DNA of 64,000 nt from Nocardia iowensis (GCF_019222765.1 NZ_CP078145.1:3162001-3226000); one strand, 5' to 3'; positions 1-9,873 are shown, counted from the first letter of the stretch. Numbers and translations: made by a program. Notes: generated by a model not told the origin, from the sequence alone.

Positions 1-74
1 ACGAGCTCGCCCGCGTCGATGAGCGGGGTGGCGTACGCATCGATCGGTGCGGTGGGTAGTGGTGAGGCGGGCAC
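1..74 (-). CDS. 5' end of an unidentified gene downstream of the NRPS (partial)
   Basis: A GTG at 74 begins a frame that stays open to the window edge. Its first 25 residues read like a real N-terminus: a Pro/Ala-rich start, then DAYATPLIDAGELV. An AAAGG ribosome-binding site lies six bases upstream, just past the NRPS stop codon, so the gene is probably translated with the NRPS in one operon. An ATG at 88 overlaps the NRPS stop, but it opens a frame of implausible composition. Too little is visible to name a family. Its position suggests a tailoring or transport partner of the NRPS product, which is inference. Confidence 0.45.
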   Translation of the reverse strand, partial: MPASPLPTAPIDAYATPLIDAGEL

Positions 75-84
75 TGTCGGCCTT

Positions 85-3000
85 TCATCGGGAAAGTTGA
101 GCGTCGGCGTGGCGTTGCAGGTCGTCGCGCGAGTCGATCTCGGCGGGTGGCAGGGCGTCGGGCAGATGGTCCTCGAGCAGGCGCAGCTCGGTGTCGAACC
201 AGCCGCGGATCGCCCAGGCGAGTTGGAGCAGACCGCTGAGGACAACAAGCAGCGCAAGGCCGCGCCCTGGACCGACTCCGATGAGCTGGCCGATGGTGGC
301 GGCGAGCGGACCATCCGGTTCGAGCAGCGGTTGGACGTAGCGCTCCGCGAGCGGGCCGACCAGCAGATAGCCCAGCGGCATGGTCAGCATCATCACGGTG
401 ATGAAGATGGACAGGACGCGGCCCTGCAATTCGAAACCGACCTTGCTCTGCACCACCGCGATCCAGTGACCCTCGGCCAGGGACTCGCCGAAGGTCAGCA
501 GAAACATCCCGGCGACGACGAAGACGGGTGTGTTACTTAGGCCGACGACGGCCATGCCGAGGCTCCCGATCCCCATGAACACGATCAAGCCGTTGGCCCG
601 CCGTACCGTGCCGCCCCACAGTCCCATCACCAGGCTGCCCGCCAGGCCGCCCAATCCGCCTGCGCCCAAGGCGATCCCGAGCACCGCGGCGGACTGTTCG
701 AGTAGCAGCATCGGCGTGATGACGGCGAAGCCGAGGGTGTAGAACGCGTGGTCGATGACGAAGAAACGCAGTGCGGCGCGCATTCCCTGGCGGCGCGTGA
801 TGTAGCGCCAGCCGTTGCCGATCTCGCTGCGGAAGGTCTCCTCCCGGCGGCGGAACATCAAGTCCGGGAACCGGATCAGCAGCAGGGTGAGCACGCCGAC
901 GCCGAAGGTCAGCATGTCGATCAGGATCACCCCCGCGATGCCGACCAGACCGATCAGGCCCGCGCCGAGCATCGGGGCGAACACCAGCCCGACACCGACG
1001 CCGAGCTGACTGATGCCGTTGGCGTGCCCGAGGTAGCGCTTGGGGACCAACTGGGCGACGGCGGCCAGATACGCCGGGCGCTGGAACGCCCCGGCGATCG
1101 AGGTGACCGCGACCGCGAGGTAGACGTGCCACAGCTGTAGCCCGCCGGTGAACACCAGTACCGCGAGCATGCTCATCGCCAGGGCCGCGGAGGCGTCACT
1201 GGCCAGCATCACCCGGCGCCGATCCCAGCGATCGGCGGCGGCGCCGGCGATCGGGCTGGCCACAATGCCCGGCAACAGACCGATCGCGTTGACAACGGCG
1301 AAGTCGGTGATCGACCCGGTCTGTTGGAACACCCAGATGCTGAGGACCAGCGTGCTGAGTCCGCTGCCAACCATGGACACGAACTGACCGAGGGCGACCA
1401 GCGCGAACCGGGCCAGGCTTGGTGCTGGACCAGCGGCGGGTGGCGCAACCGGTGCGACGGTGCGCCGGGTGTCCCGGTCGGTGAACTCGACCAGCGCCTC
1501 GGCCAGCGGCTCGGCGTGGGTTTTCACGAAAAAGTGCCCGGCCCTTGGCAGTACGGCAAGCTCGAGGGGTCCGTCGCTGAAGTGCCGCCATTCGAGGTGG
1601 CGTTCGGTGTGGTGCTCGGTGACCCGGTCTCGCGCGCCGACGACAGCCAGCACCGGTGTGCGCAGCGGTGCCGGTGGGTCGGTGTAGGCGGCGGTGAAGT
1701 ACTCCTCGGCGTCGCGCGCGTCGTGCCGGACATTGCGCACCACGAAGGCCTGCTGCTCCGCGTCATCGATGTCGACGAAGCCGCCGCGGCCGCGCAGATA
1801 CGTCAGGTATTCGCGATCGGAGGTGAATCGGTCGGTCGGGATGAGCCGATAGAACCAGTCGAAGAACCGGCCGGGCAGGCGCGCGGTGGGGAAGCCCGCG
1901 CCGAGCGCCACGCCGACCAGCGCGATGCCCGCTGCCTCGGCTCGCCGAGCGAGTTCGATGGTGACGGCGACACCCAGGCAATGGCCGTACAGCAGAATCG
2001 GTCCGGTGATCGCGGTCAGTTCGGCCAGGATCAGCTCGGCGACCTCGGTGGCAGGCAACAGATCCTCGTCAGGGCGGGAGCGGTCGTGCCCGGGCAGTTC
2101 CGCGGCGTACAGCGCCCAGTTCGCGGGCAGCGCCGCGGCGAGGGGTTGGTAGGCGACGGCGCTGCCGCCGGAATACGGCACCGCCACCACCGTGATTCCA
2201 CCGGCCGCGGCGTCGGCGGGGGTGAGTCGGTGCAGCAGACGGCGTTCCATGGTCGGGCCGGGTGCGCGCCCATCGAGGAGTGCCGCCAAGCGGCGGACCG
2301 TTGGGTGTTGATAGAGGTCGACCAGCGCGGGCGTGGGTTGGATGCGCCGGACCACCTTCAGCGCCGCGAACGAGTCGCCGCCGAGCGCGAAGAACGCGTC
2401 GTCGATGCCGATGTCCGCGATGCCGAGCACCTCGCTCCACGCCGCCGCGATCCGCTGCTCGGTGGGCGTGCGCGGCATAGATCCCGCGCCTGGGGCGGTG
2501 CCGTCCGGCGGTGCCGGTAGCCGTTGGCGATCGAGTTTCCCGTTGGGAGTCAGTGGCAGCGCGGCGAGGGTGAGCACCCGGGCGGGCACCAGGTGCGTGG
2601 GCAACTCGGCGGCGAGTGCTTCTCGAATCGTGTCCTCGTCGGCGTCCGTGCCGTCGCGGGTGACGACGTAACCGACCAGCTGAGCGAGCCCGGACGGCAG
2701 CGCGTGCACGGCCACCGCGCAACCGGCCACCTCGGGCACCGCGCCGAGGACGATCTCGACCTCGCCGATTTCGACCCGGTATCCGTTGACCTTGACCTGA
2801 CCGTCGAGGCGTCCGAGGAAGTCGACCTCGCCGTCGAGCCGCCAACGGGCGGCGTCGCCGGTGCGGTACATCCGCGCGCCGGGTTCGGGCGCGAACGGAT
2901 CGGGGACGAACCGGTCGGCGGTGAGTTCGGGGCGGCGGTGGTATCCGGCCGCGACGCCGGCGCCGCCGAGGTACAACTCGCCGACGATGCCGGCGGGCAC

Positions 3001-6000
3001 CGGTGCGCGGTACGCGTCGAGCACGTAGACCCGGTTGTTCGGGAACGGACGGCCGATCGGCAGTGGTGCGTTGTCGGCGAGATGGTCCACCGCACCCGCG
3101 AACCAGAGATTGTCCACGGTCACCTCGGTGACGCCGTACGCGTTGACGACCCGACCGGCCGGACCCACCAGCCGACGGGCCAGCTCGTATTCCCGGACGT
3201 GCCACTGCTCGCCACCGCCGATCAGCAGCCGCACGAAGTCGAGGCGCTTGCCGGTCTGCTCGACGTGGGTGAGCAAGGCGCGCAATACCGCTGGGACGAG
3301 TTCGGTGCACTGGACGCGCTCGGTGCGCATCAAGGCGGACAAGTCCGCGGGATCGAGCAGGGTCTCGCGGGGCACGATCACCAGACGGCCACCGGTGGTC
3401 AGGGCGCGCAGTGATTCGCCGACGAACATGTCGAAGGAGAAGCTGGCCGCCTGCTGATAGGTCCACTCCGCGCGCAATCCGTAAGCGTGCCGCCACATTC
3501 CGGCCGCGTGCACCAGGTTGGCGTGGCTCACCACGACGCCTTTGGGTCGGCCGGTGGAGCCGGATGTGTAGATCAGGTAGGCCGGGTCGTTGCCGGTATT
3601 GAGCACCGGCAGATCACTGCTGTCCTCGGGGGTGTCGCCGGTCAGGTACGACGCGTCGATCACGACCTTCGCGTCGCTGTCGGCCAGCATGTAGTCGAGC
3701 CGGTCCCGCGGATACGCCGGGTCGAGTGGCACGTACGCCGCACCCGCCTTGAGTACTGCCCACATCGCCGTGAACAGGTCGAAGCCGCGGTCGAGGGAAA
3801 TCGCCACGCGCTCGCGGGGCGCCACCCCTTCCGCGCGCAGCCGCCGGGCGAGCCGGTTGGCCCGGCGATTCAACTCGGCATAGGTGATCGTCGCGTCGCG
3901 GAAGGTCAGCGCCGGTGCGTCGGGAGTCGTTGCGGCACAACGTTCGAACAACTGATGGATGGTGGTCGCGTCGATCTGTGGTCGAGTGCTGTCGTTCCAT
4001 TCGTCGACGATTCGATGCCGTTCGGCATCGGTGAGCATGGGGAGCCGGGTCACCGGAGTGTGCGGGTCGGCGATGGCAGCGGCCAGCAAGGTCAGCAGGT
4101 GGCCGAGCAGTCCGTCGATCCGCGCGGCATCGAACAACTCGGTCGCGTAGTCGATGCTCAGCACCGCTGCGTCGACCGGAAAATCCAAGCCGACGGCCAA
4201 GTCGACCATGGTCGCGGCGGGCGCGAGTTCGCCCGCGTAGTGCACCGTGGGTCCGGTCGGAGCCGGGGCATTGTGCACGGTCAGCGTCACCGGACTGATC
4301 CGGTTCCGATTCCCGCTGCCCGGCAGGGCCAGCGCGTCGACCAGGTCGGGCAACGCCAGGTCTTGATGATCCAGATCGCGCAACACCCCGTCGCGCACCC
4401 GGTCGAGCAGCTCGGCGAACGACGGATCGCCGGAGACGTCCCCGCGCATCGGCACAATGTTCAGCAGCGGTCCGACCACCGCATCCAGACCGTTCGCGGT
4501 ACGCCCGGCAACCGGGGCCAGCACGGTGATGTCGGTCCGGCCGGTGTAGCGGGACAACACCGTCTGCAGTCCGGCCAACAGCACCATGAACAGGCTGGCC
4601 CGCCGGGTTTGCGCGTAGGCCCGCAGAGCGGTGAGTAACTGCGGGTCGAGGCGGGTGTGAACGCGGGCGGCGGCGAACGACCTGGCGGCCGGACGCGGGC
4701 GGTCGCTTGGCAGTTCCAGGTCGAGATCCGCACCGTCGAAACGCTCCCGCCAATAGGCGGTCAGCGAAGAATCGGCCCTTGCGGTGGCGGGCAGGACGGC
4801 CAGATCGGGCAGCGGCGCGGGAGCGGGGAGACCGCTGTCCGCGCCGGTGCGGGCGGCGCGATACAGCTGGGCGAGTTCGTCACCGACGATGCCCGCCGAC
4901 CACCCGTCGAACGCGAGGTGGTGCACGACGAACACGACCTCGTCCTGGTTATCGCCGCGGAGAAGGAACGCTCGCGCGATCGGCCCGTGCCGCGGGTCGA
5001 TGCCGCGGGTGTCCGGAGCGGATTCGAGCAGCGGGATCGTCGCGTCCGGATCGATCACCAGGCTCGGTTCCGCGCCGTCGTCCGGAAAGCGGGACCGCAG
5101 CAGCGGGTGGCGGTGGGCGAGTTCGGCGAGGCTGCGGGTGAGTGCCGTCGTGTCGACGTGACCGTCCCACCGGTAGCGGATACCAAGCGTGTGCGCGGGC
5201 AGCCCGACACAGACCTGTTCGGCCACCCATAGGTCGCGTTGCAGTGGGCTCAATTGCCGGGGCACGCTCTCCGGTATGCCGTCTGGAGTCGAACTGTCTC
5301 GTTCGGCGGCGGCGTGATTCAACAAGGCAGCCACCGCGGCGACAGTGGGAGTCGCGTACAGCCGACTCAGCGTGAGGTCGACGCCGTATCGGTGGCGGAG
5401 GGCGACGATCTGGCGCACGGCACTGAGCGAGTCACCACCGAGGGCAAGGAAGTCGTCGTTCGGCCCGTCGACCCGCACCCCGAGGATCGACTCCCACAAC
5501 GCGGCAACCGTTTCCTCGTCGGCCGTGCCTGTCCATGGCCGACTGCTCACCTGCGGCTGCACGGCGGATGCCAGTGCCGGGTAGTCGATCTTGCCCTGCG
5601 GCGTGAGTGGAAGTCTTTCGTGGCGGATCAGCCCGGCCGGAACGAGGTGGGCAGGCAGGGTCGCACGCAGCGCCGCCATGACCCCGGCCAAGTCGGTGTC
5701 CGGCCTCGTGACCACATGGCCGATCAGCCGGGAATGGCCGTCGCGCTGCTCGACGGATACGGCGGCGTCGTCGATGACCGGGTCCGCCCGCAGCGCCGTC
5801 TCGATGTCACCGGGCTCGATTCGGAAGCCACGAATCTTCACTTGATTGTCGAGTCTGCCGAGGAATTCGAGCTGACCGTCCGACCAGCGGGCCCGGTCGC
5901 CGGTCCAGTACTCCATCCCGTCGGGTCCCGGCCGGAATCGCGCGGCGGTGAGTTCCGGATGGTTCAGATAGCCCTCGGCGACGGCGGGCCCGCCGATCAG

Positions 6001-6990
6001 GAGTTCACCGGTCTGTGCAGGACGCCCGTCGACATCGACGATCCGGCAGGTCACACCCGCCAGCGGCGTGCCGATCGGCACCACGTCTCCGGACCACTCG
6101 GTGAGGTCCGCGACGGTGGCCACGACCGTGGTCTCCGTCGGGCCGTAGGTATTGAGCAGGCGCGGTGTGCCGCCGACCGCCGCCTGCCAGCGGCGTACCG
6201 CCTCCGGCCGGGCCGCTTCCCCGCCGATGATGACCAGCCGGACCGTCGTCGGCAGTACAGCCTCGCCCCGATCGAGCGCGGCGACCAGCTCATGCCAGTA
6301 GGCGGTTGGCAGGTCGAGAACGGTCACCCCCCACCTCGCGCAGCGGTCGAGGAACAGGTCAGGGCGGCTGATCATGTCTTCGTCGCGGAGCACCAGGGTC
6401 GCGCCACAGCTCAGCGTGGGGAAGATCTCCTCGACGCTGGCATCGAAACTCAGGGACGCGAATTGCAATACGCGATCGTCGGCACTGAGTTCGTACCGAT
6501 CGCTTGCGGCCGCACTGAATGCCGCGAGCGCGCGGTGCGACACGACGACGCCCTTCGGCCGCCCGGTCGTCCCCGAGGTGAAGATGACGTAGGCGGCGCC
6601 CGGCTGCGCATCGCTGCCCACGGCTACGACACCGGTTTCGGTGACCAGCGCCCGGGGCCGTGCGTCGGCGAGCATCGCCTCGAGTCGTGCCGCCGGATAG
6701 GCCGGATCGAGCGGTACGTATCCGGCTCCCGACCGTAATGTGGCCAGGATCGCGACGACCGCTGCCCGCCCGCGCGGCAGCTGAATGCCGACGAGATCTC
6801 CGGCCCGGACGCCCATCGCGGTGAGGCGCTGAGCGAAATCGTCGACGCGATCGGCGAACTCGGCGTAGGTCAGCTGCCCGTCGTTATCGACCAAAGCCGT
6901 CGCCGCGGGCCGGCGGCTCACCTGTGCCGAAATGGACTGCCAGATCCCGTCTGCCACCTCGGGTCGGAATGCCTCAGTGGCAGAACTCAC
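85..6990 (-). CDS. Bimodular NRPS with thioesterase and fused MFS exporter
   Basis: The 2301-residue protein should assemble a dipeptide, release it and export it. Domains in order are: adenylation 1 (about 1-480; FTSGTTGRPKG, TYGPTE), carrier 1 (LGGDS, Ser about 520), condensation (HHLAFDG about 690), adenylation 2 (about 1020-1490; TSGSTGRPKG, NAYGVTE), carrier 2 (LGGDS about 1537), thioesterase (about 1600-1835) and an 11-12-helix MFS domain (about 1870-2270) resembling EntS-type siderophore exporters. With no condensation domain before it, the first A-T pair is the loading module. The thioesterase elbow reads GHCLG, so Cys replaces the usual Ser. The start is a GTG with AGGAG five bases upstream. 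Neighbouring siderophore uptake genes suggest a metallophore product, but I see no iron box at its own promoter and cannot predict the substrates. Confidence 0.95.
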   Translation of the reverse strand: MSSATEAFRPEVADGIWQSISAQVSRRPAATALVDNDGQLTYAEFADRVDDFAQRLTAMGVRAGDLVGIQLPRGRAAVVAILATLRSGAGYVPLDPAYPAARLEAMLADARPRALVTETGVVAVGSDAQPGAAYVIFTSGTTGRPKGVVVSHRALAAFSAAASDRYELSADDRVLQFASLSFDASVEEIFPTLSCGATLVLRDEDMISRPDLFLDRCARWGVTVLDLPTAYWHELVAALDRGEAVLPTTVRLVIIGGEAARPEAVRRWQAAVGGTPRLLNTYGPTETTVVATVADLTEWSGDVVPIGTPLAGVTCRIVDVDGRPAQTGELLIGGPAVAEGYLNHPELTAARFRPGPDGMEYWTGDRARWSDGQLEFLGRLDNQVKIRGFRIEPGDIETALRADPVIDDAAVSVEQRDGHSRLIGHVVTRPDTDLAGVMAALRATLPAHLVPAGLIRHERLPLTPQGKIDYPALASAVQPQVSSRPWTGTADEETVAALWESILGVRVDGPNDDFLALGGDSLSAVRQIVALRHRYGVDLTLSRLYATPTVAAVAALLNHAAAERDSSTPDGIPESVPRQLSPLQRDLWVAEQVCVGLPAHTLGIRYRWDGHVDTTALTRSLAELAHRHPLLRSRFPDDGAEPSLVIDPDATIPLLESAPDTRGIDPRHGPIARAFLLRGDNQDEVVFVVHHLAFDGWSAGIVGDELAQLYRAARTGADSGLPAPAPLPDLAVLPATARADSSLTAYWRERFDGADLDLELPSDRPRPAARSFAAARVHTRLDPQLLTALRAYAQTRRASLFMVLLAGLQTVLSRYTGRTDITVLAPVAGRTANGLDAVVGPLLNIVPMRGDVSGDPSFAELLDRVRDGVLRDLDHQDLALPDLVDALALPGSGNRNRISPVTLTVHNAPAPTGPTVHYAGELAPAATMVDLAVGLDFPVDAAVLSIDYATELFDAARIDGLLGHLLTLLAAAIADPHTPVTRLPMLTDAERHRIVDEWNDSTRPQIDATTIHQLFERCAATTPDAPALTFRDATITYAELNRRANRLARRLRAEGVAPRERVAISLDRGFDLFTAMWAVLKAGAAYVPLDPAYPRDRLDYMLADSDAKVVIDASYLTGDTPEDSSDLPVLNTGNDPAYLIYTSGSTGRPKGVVVSHANLVHAAGMWRHAYGLRAEWTYQQAASFSFDMFVGESLRALTTGGRLVIVPRETLLDPADLSALMRTERVQCTELVPAVLRALLTHVEQTGKRLDFVRLLIGGGEQWHVREYELARRLVGPAGRVVNAYGVTEVTVDNLWFAGAVDHLADNAPLPIGRPFPNNRVYVLDAYRAPVPAGIVGELYLGGAGVAAGYHRRPELTADRFVPDPFAPEPGARMYRTGDAARWRLDGEVDFLGRLDGQVKVNGYRVEIGEVEIVLGAVPEVAGCAVAVHALPSGLAQLVGYVVTRDGTDADEDTIREALAAELPTHLVPARVLTLAALPLTPNGKLDRQRLPAPPDGTAPGAGSMPRTPTEQRIAAAWSEVLGIADIGIDDAFFALGGDSFAALKVVRRIQPTPALVDLYQHPTVRRLAALLDGRAPGPTMERRLLHRLTPADAAAGGITVVAVPYSGGSAVAYQPLAAALPANWALYAAELPGHDRSRPDEDLLPATEVAELILAELTAITGPILLYGHCLGVAVTIELARRAEAAGIALVGVALGAGFPTARLPGRFFDWFYRLIPTDRFTSDREYLTYLRGRGGFVDIDDAEQQAFVVRNVRHDARDAEEYFTAAYTDPPAPLRTPVLAVVGARDRVTEHHTERHLEWRHFSDGPLELAVLPRAGHFFVKTHAEPLAEALVEFTDRDTRRTVAPVAPPAAGPAPSLARFALVALGQFVSMVGSGLSTLVLSIWVFQQTGSITDFAVVNAIGLLPGIVASPIAGAAADRWDRRRVMLASDASAALAMSMLAVLVFTGGLQLWHVYLAVAVTSIAGAFQRPAYLAAVAQLVPKRYLGHANGISQLGVGVGLVFAPMLGAGLIGLVGIAGVILIDMLTFGVGVLTLLLIRFPDLMFRRREETFRSEIGNGWRYITRRQGMRAALRFFVIDHAFYTLGFAVITPMLLLEQSAAVLGIALGAGGLGGLAGSLVMGLWGGTVRRANGLIVFMGIGSLGMAVVGLSNTPVFVVAGMFLLTFGESLAEGHWIAVVQSKVGFELQGRVLSIFITVMMLTMPLGYLLVGPLAERYVQPLLEPDGPLAATIGQLIGVGPGRGLALLVVLSGLLQLAWAIRGWFDTELRLLEDHLPDALPPAEIDSRDDLQRHADAQLSR

Positions 6991-7260
6991 CGGAACTCCT
7001 CGCTTCGAACTACTCGCGAAAGATGTTATGGCTCAGTGGATCTGCGCGACTGGCACGGAAGGACACGATGATCTTCCAGTGATGACATCGATGATCAGTT
7101 GATGATTGATCTGAACGGCCACGTGGACCACGGCGCGCCTCCGAGCGGGGGAGCTTCGCGAGGCTTTGCCGGAGGTGACCAACCGACCGTAAACAAACCG
7201 TAAGGTGCTGCCTGCAGAGTCGTTCTCGACAACGCGAAAGAAACCGAAAGGAAATCCGCC
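6991..7260. promoter_or_regulatory. Divergent NRPS / reductase promoter region
   Basis: This is the shared 270-bp upstream region of the minus-strand NRPS and the plus-strand reductase. It holds a cluster of GATGATC-like heptamers at 7067, 7090 and 7101; the last two are exactly 11 bp apart. Phased heptamers of this kind are typical of OmpR-fold activators, including SARPs. No match to the IdeR consensus was seen. That the heptamers form an operator is inference. Confidence 0.3.
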
Positions 7261-7812
7261 ATGGGCACCATCGCAGTTCACGAGTTCATCGCACTCGACG
7301 GGGTGTACGAGGATCCGTCCTGGACCTTCGAGTACGGATTCGACCCGAAGATGGGGGAGACCCTCGGCGCCATCACCTCCCAGGCAAAAGCAATCCTGCT
7401 CGGCCGCAACACCTTCGAGATGTTCGCTCCCGCCTGGTCGACCCGCACGGTGGAAGACGACCCGGGTGCGCCGTTCTTCAACGACACGATGAAGTACGTG
7501 GTCGGTGCCCGGGAGCCCGAGGTCGAGTGGGCCAACAGCACCCGCCTCGGCGCCTACGACCCGGACGCCATCCGCAAGCTCAAGGACGAGATCGACGGCA
7601 CGATCTACATCAGCGGCAGCGGCACCCTGGTGCGCGCGCTGCTCGCCGCCGGACTGGTCGACGACCTGCACCTGTTCGTGTACCCGATCGCGCTCGGCAA
7701 GGGCGAGCGGTTGTGGAGCGAGGGCGTCGACGCGACCAAACTCGCGCTCACCGAGTGCGAGACCTATGACAACGGTGTCGTCCACCTGCACTACGGCCCG
7801 GCCGCGGCCTGA
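7261..7812 (+). CDS. Dihydrofolate reductase family protein (RibD C-terminal fold)
   Basis: The 183-residue protein has the RibD-C/DHFR-like fold, common in actinobacteria as a stand-alone NADPH-dependent reductase. Visible hallmarks are the N-terminal FIALDGV strand and loop, LLGRNTFEMF for the nucleotide-binding helix region, and YISGSGTLVRALL followed by DDLHLFVYPIALGKG near the C-terminus. Its length is normal for the family. An AAAGGAAA ribosome-binding site precedes the ATG. It diverges from the NRPS gene, but nothing in the sequence ties it to that pathway. The physiological substrate is unknown. Confidence 0.85.
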   Translation: MGTIAVHEFIALDGVYEDPSWTFEYGFDPKMGETLGAITSQAKAILLGRNTFEMFAPAWSTRTVEDDPGAPFFNDTMKYVVGAREPEVEWANSTRLGAYDPDAIRKLKDEIDGTIYISGSGTLVRALLAAGLVDDLHLFVYPIALGKGERLWSEGVDATKLALTECETYDNGVVHLHYGPAAA

Positions 7813-7942
7813 CGCCTCGGCAGCCGAGCCACCTCACGTGAGCACCGGCATCGTCAACAGTTCCCTGTTGTCGGTGCCGGTGTCTGCGTGGTGCACCGGC
7901 TGATCCCCCAAATGTCCTCCGCCGAGGGCAGATCCGACCGCG

Positions 7943-8755
7943 TCACGCCTCGCGGAATTCGTCCTCCGAGGCACCGAGGCGCCAGTACCCGCGAAATGTC
8001 ACATCGGCTTTCGGGATGTGCCGTTCCGTGACGAGGTGGCGGCGCAGCGCCCGGACGACACCGGATTCGCCCGCGATCCACGCGTATGGCCGCGACCGCG
8101 GGAGCACGGCGGCACGGATCGCCTGGACGAGCTGACCACGGTCGCGGTCGTCGTGCACCAGCCAGGTGATCTCGGCCGCCGCCTTCGTGTGCAACTCCCG
8201 GCGATCGGCCTGGTGCGGAACCTCGATCCACACCTTGGCGATGGTTCCGGCGGGCAGAGTTTCGAGGATGCTCGCGGCCGCGGGCAAGGCCGTCTCGTCC
8301 GCGGCGATCAGCACCCATTCCGCGTCCGCGGGCGGACGGAACGCAACACTGCGATTGTCGCCGTCGCACGGCCCGAGGATGGTGACCCGATCTCCCGGTC
8401 GCGCCCGCGCCGCCCAGCGCGCCGCCGGTCCACCATCGGCGTGCGGGACGAAATCGATATCCAGTTCGGCTGTCTCGGGCCGATGCGCACGCGCGGTATA
8501 GGCACGCATCACCGCACGGACCGCAGGATCGGCAGCCCGCCATTCGGCAAACCAGTTGTCCCCCGCCTCGATCGGCACCCACGGCATGCGTTGACCCGGG
8601 TGCGGCAGGAACAGCGACAGGCTCTGATCCCGTCCGCCGCTGGCGAAGCCCGCCAAAGGCGCACCGCCGAAAACGATCCGGAGCTGGGACGGGCTGAGCA
8701 GTTCGGTTCGCCGGACCGGCACATTCTCGAAGAACCGAAAAGGCTGCGCGCGCAT
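7943..8755 (-). CDS. Siderophore-interacting protein (FAD-dependent ferric-siderophore reductase)
   Basis: The 270-residue cytoplasmic flavoprotein of the SIP/ViuB family reduces imported ferric siderophores to release iron. The N-terminal FAD-binding barrel carries RAYTAR, the flavin-binding RxY(T/S) motif. The C-terminal NAD(P)H-type half includes LIAADETALPAAASIL and IAGESGVVRALRRHL, and the protein ends with the family signature FRGYWRLG. It lies 12 bases downstream of the siderophore-binding lipoprotein gene on the same strand, so the two are surely co-transcribed and share the IdeR-like control upstream. Confidence 0.93.
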   Translation of the reverse strand: MRAQPFRFFENVPVRRTELLSPSQLRIVFGGAPLAGFASGGRDQSLSLFLPHPGQRMPWVPIEAGDNWFAEWRAADPAVRAVMRAYTARAHRPETAELDIDFVPHADGGPAARWAARARPGDRVTILGPCDGDNRSVAFRPPADAEWVLIAADETALPAAASILETLPAGTIAKVWIEVPHQADRRELHTKAAAEITWLVHDDRDRGQLVQAIRAAVLPRSRPYAWIAGESGVVRALRRHLVTERHIPKADVTFRGYWRLGASEDEFREA

Positions 8756-8767
8756 GGTGTTTTCCCG

Positions 8768-9796
8768 TCAGGTCAGTTTGCCGGAGCGGCGAATGGCGGC
8801 GGCAAGGTCGTCGAGCAGCGGTGCGGTACCGGCGTGCGAGAACCGGTACACCGGCTGCCAGCCGGTGACCTGGTTGCCGCGCACCGCGGGCAGGCCGCGC
8901 CAGACCGGGTTGGCGGCAAGCGCTTCCGGTGTCAACGCGGCGGACCTGCGGTCGAGCAAAATCAGATCGGCCGGATACCTGTCGGTGTTCTCCCAGCTCA
9001 GTTCCTCGAAGAAGCCGTCGCCGACGACGTGCTCCGGGGTGACCATGCCCACCCCCAAGTGCGCGAAATAGCTCAGGTCAGCGGACGCTTTCGGATCGGA
9101 GACGTAAAAGATGCCCGGCGTCGCCGACGCCGCCATGACGCGCAGTCCCGGCCGCTGCGCCACCGCGTCGCGGACCGCCTGCGCGGCGGCGTCGAATCGG
9201 GCCTTGGCCTGAAGGGCCTTGGGCGCGTTGAGATCTGCGCCCAGCGCCTGAGCGAGCTCGGCGTATCGCGCGATGGTCTCCGGCAGGGTCCGGCGGGCGA
9301 CGCGCACCGCCGCCACGTTCGGATTGATCGCCAGAATCTTGGCCCTGCTCTCGTTCGGGATGTACCAGAGTTCGTCGGGCGCATACATATCGGTGACGAG
9401 CAGATCGGGTTCGAGTGCCGCGTACTTCTCGACATTGAACTCGCCCCAGTTGTTGCCGAGCACCGTCACCTTGCCGAGATCGAGGTCGCCCATCAGCGGG
9501 GCCGGTTCGCCTGCCGCCGTACGTGTTTCGCCGAAGATGCCGACGATGCGATCCTGTAGGCCATAGTCCGCGAGCATTCCGGCGGCGCCGACGAACGCGA
9601 CGATCCGAGACGGGACCTCCGCGGTCCGGACGGTACTGTTGCGATCGTCGGTGAACGACCAACCGCCCGGCCCGGTGAACGGTTCGTCCACCGGGGACCG
9701 GCCGGTGCACGCCGTGACGGCGGCACCGAGCCCGACCGCGCAGGTGGTCGCGAGCAGGCGGCGGCGGGATAGCTGGATTGTGTCCATGGCGGCCAT
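8768..9796 (-). CDS. Iron-siderophore ABC transporter substrate-binding lipoprotein
   Basis: This FecB/FepB-type periplasmic-binding-fold lipoprotein captures ferric siderophore outside the membrane. The N-terminus carries a twin-arginine-like SRRRLLATT stretch followed by a hydrophobic segment ending in a lipobox Cys (AVTAC). The body shows the expected pattern: RIVAFVGAAGMLADYGL, then LLVTDMYAPDELW, and a C-terminal LLDRRSAAL region. The ATG at 9796 is preferred because AGGTGG lies five bases upstream; a GTG at 9805 and an ATG at 9787 are alternatives. No permease or ATPase partner is in the window, so it must use one encoded elsewhere. An IdeR-like box lies 20 bases before the start. Confidence 0.92.
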   Translation of the reverse strand: MAAMDTIQLSRRRLLATTCAVGLGAAVTACTGRSPVDEPFTGPGGWSFTDDRNSTVRTAEVPSRIVAFVGAAGMLADYGLQDRIVGIFGETRTAAGEPAPLMGDLDLGKVTVLGNNWGEFNVEKYAALEPDLLVTDMYAPDELWYIPNESRAKILAINPNVAAVRVARRTLPETIARYAELAQALGADLNAPKALQAKARFDAAAQAVRDAVAQRPGLRVMAASATPGIFYVSDPKASADLSYFAHLGVGMVTPEHVVGDGFFEELSWENTDRYPADLILLDRRSAALTPEALAANPVWRGLPAVRGNQVTGWQPVYRFSHAGTAPLLDDLAAAIRRSGKLT

Positions 9797-9815
9797 TAGA
9801 ACCACCTGTCACAAC

Positions 9816-9834
9816 TTAGGCAAGCCTCACCTGG
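9816..9834 (-). promoter_or_regulatory. IdeR/DtxR-like iron box for the siderophore uptake genes
   Basis: TTAGGCAAGCCTCACCTGG matches 14 of 19 positions of the actinobacterial iron box TTAGGTTAGSCTAACCTAA. It sits 20 bases upstream of the binding-protein start, where a bound iron-loaded regulator would block transcription. The functions of the downstream genes support the call. Confidence 0.75.
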
Positions 9835-9873
9835 ATGAGGTTTCTCACGCCACCCTGGCCACACCGGGCGAAA

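Noticed and set aside
5239..6738. Long plus-strand open frame opposite the NRPS
   Set aside because: It is a shadow of third-position G/C bias on the other strand; its protein is Arg/Gly/Asp-rich without domains, while the minus strand encodes a clear adenylation domain.
6991..7260. Iron box at the NRPS promoter
   Set aside because: I looked for TTAGG/CCTAA arms because of the siderophore context; the best match, near 7200, lacks the second arm.
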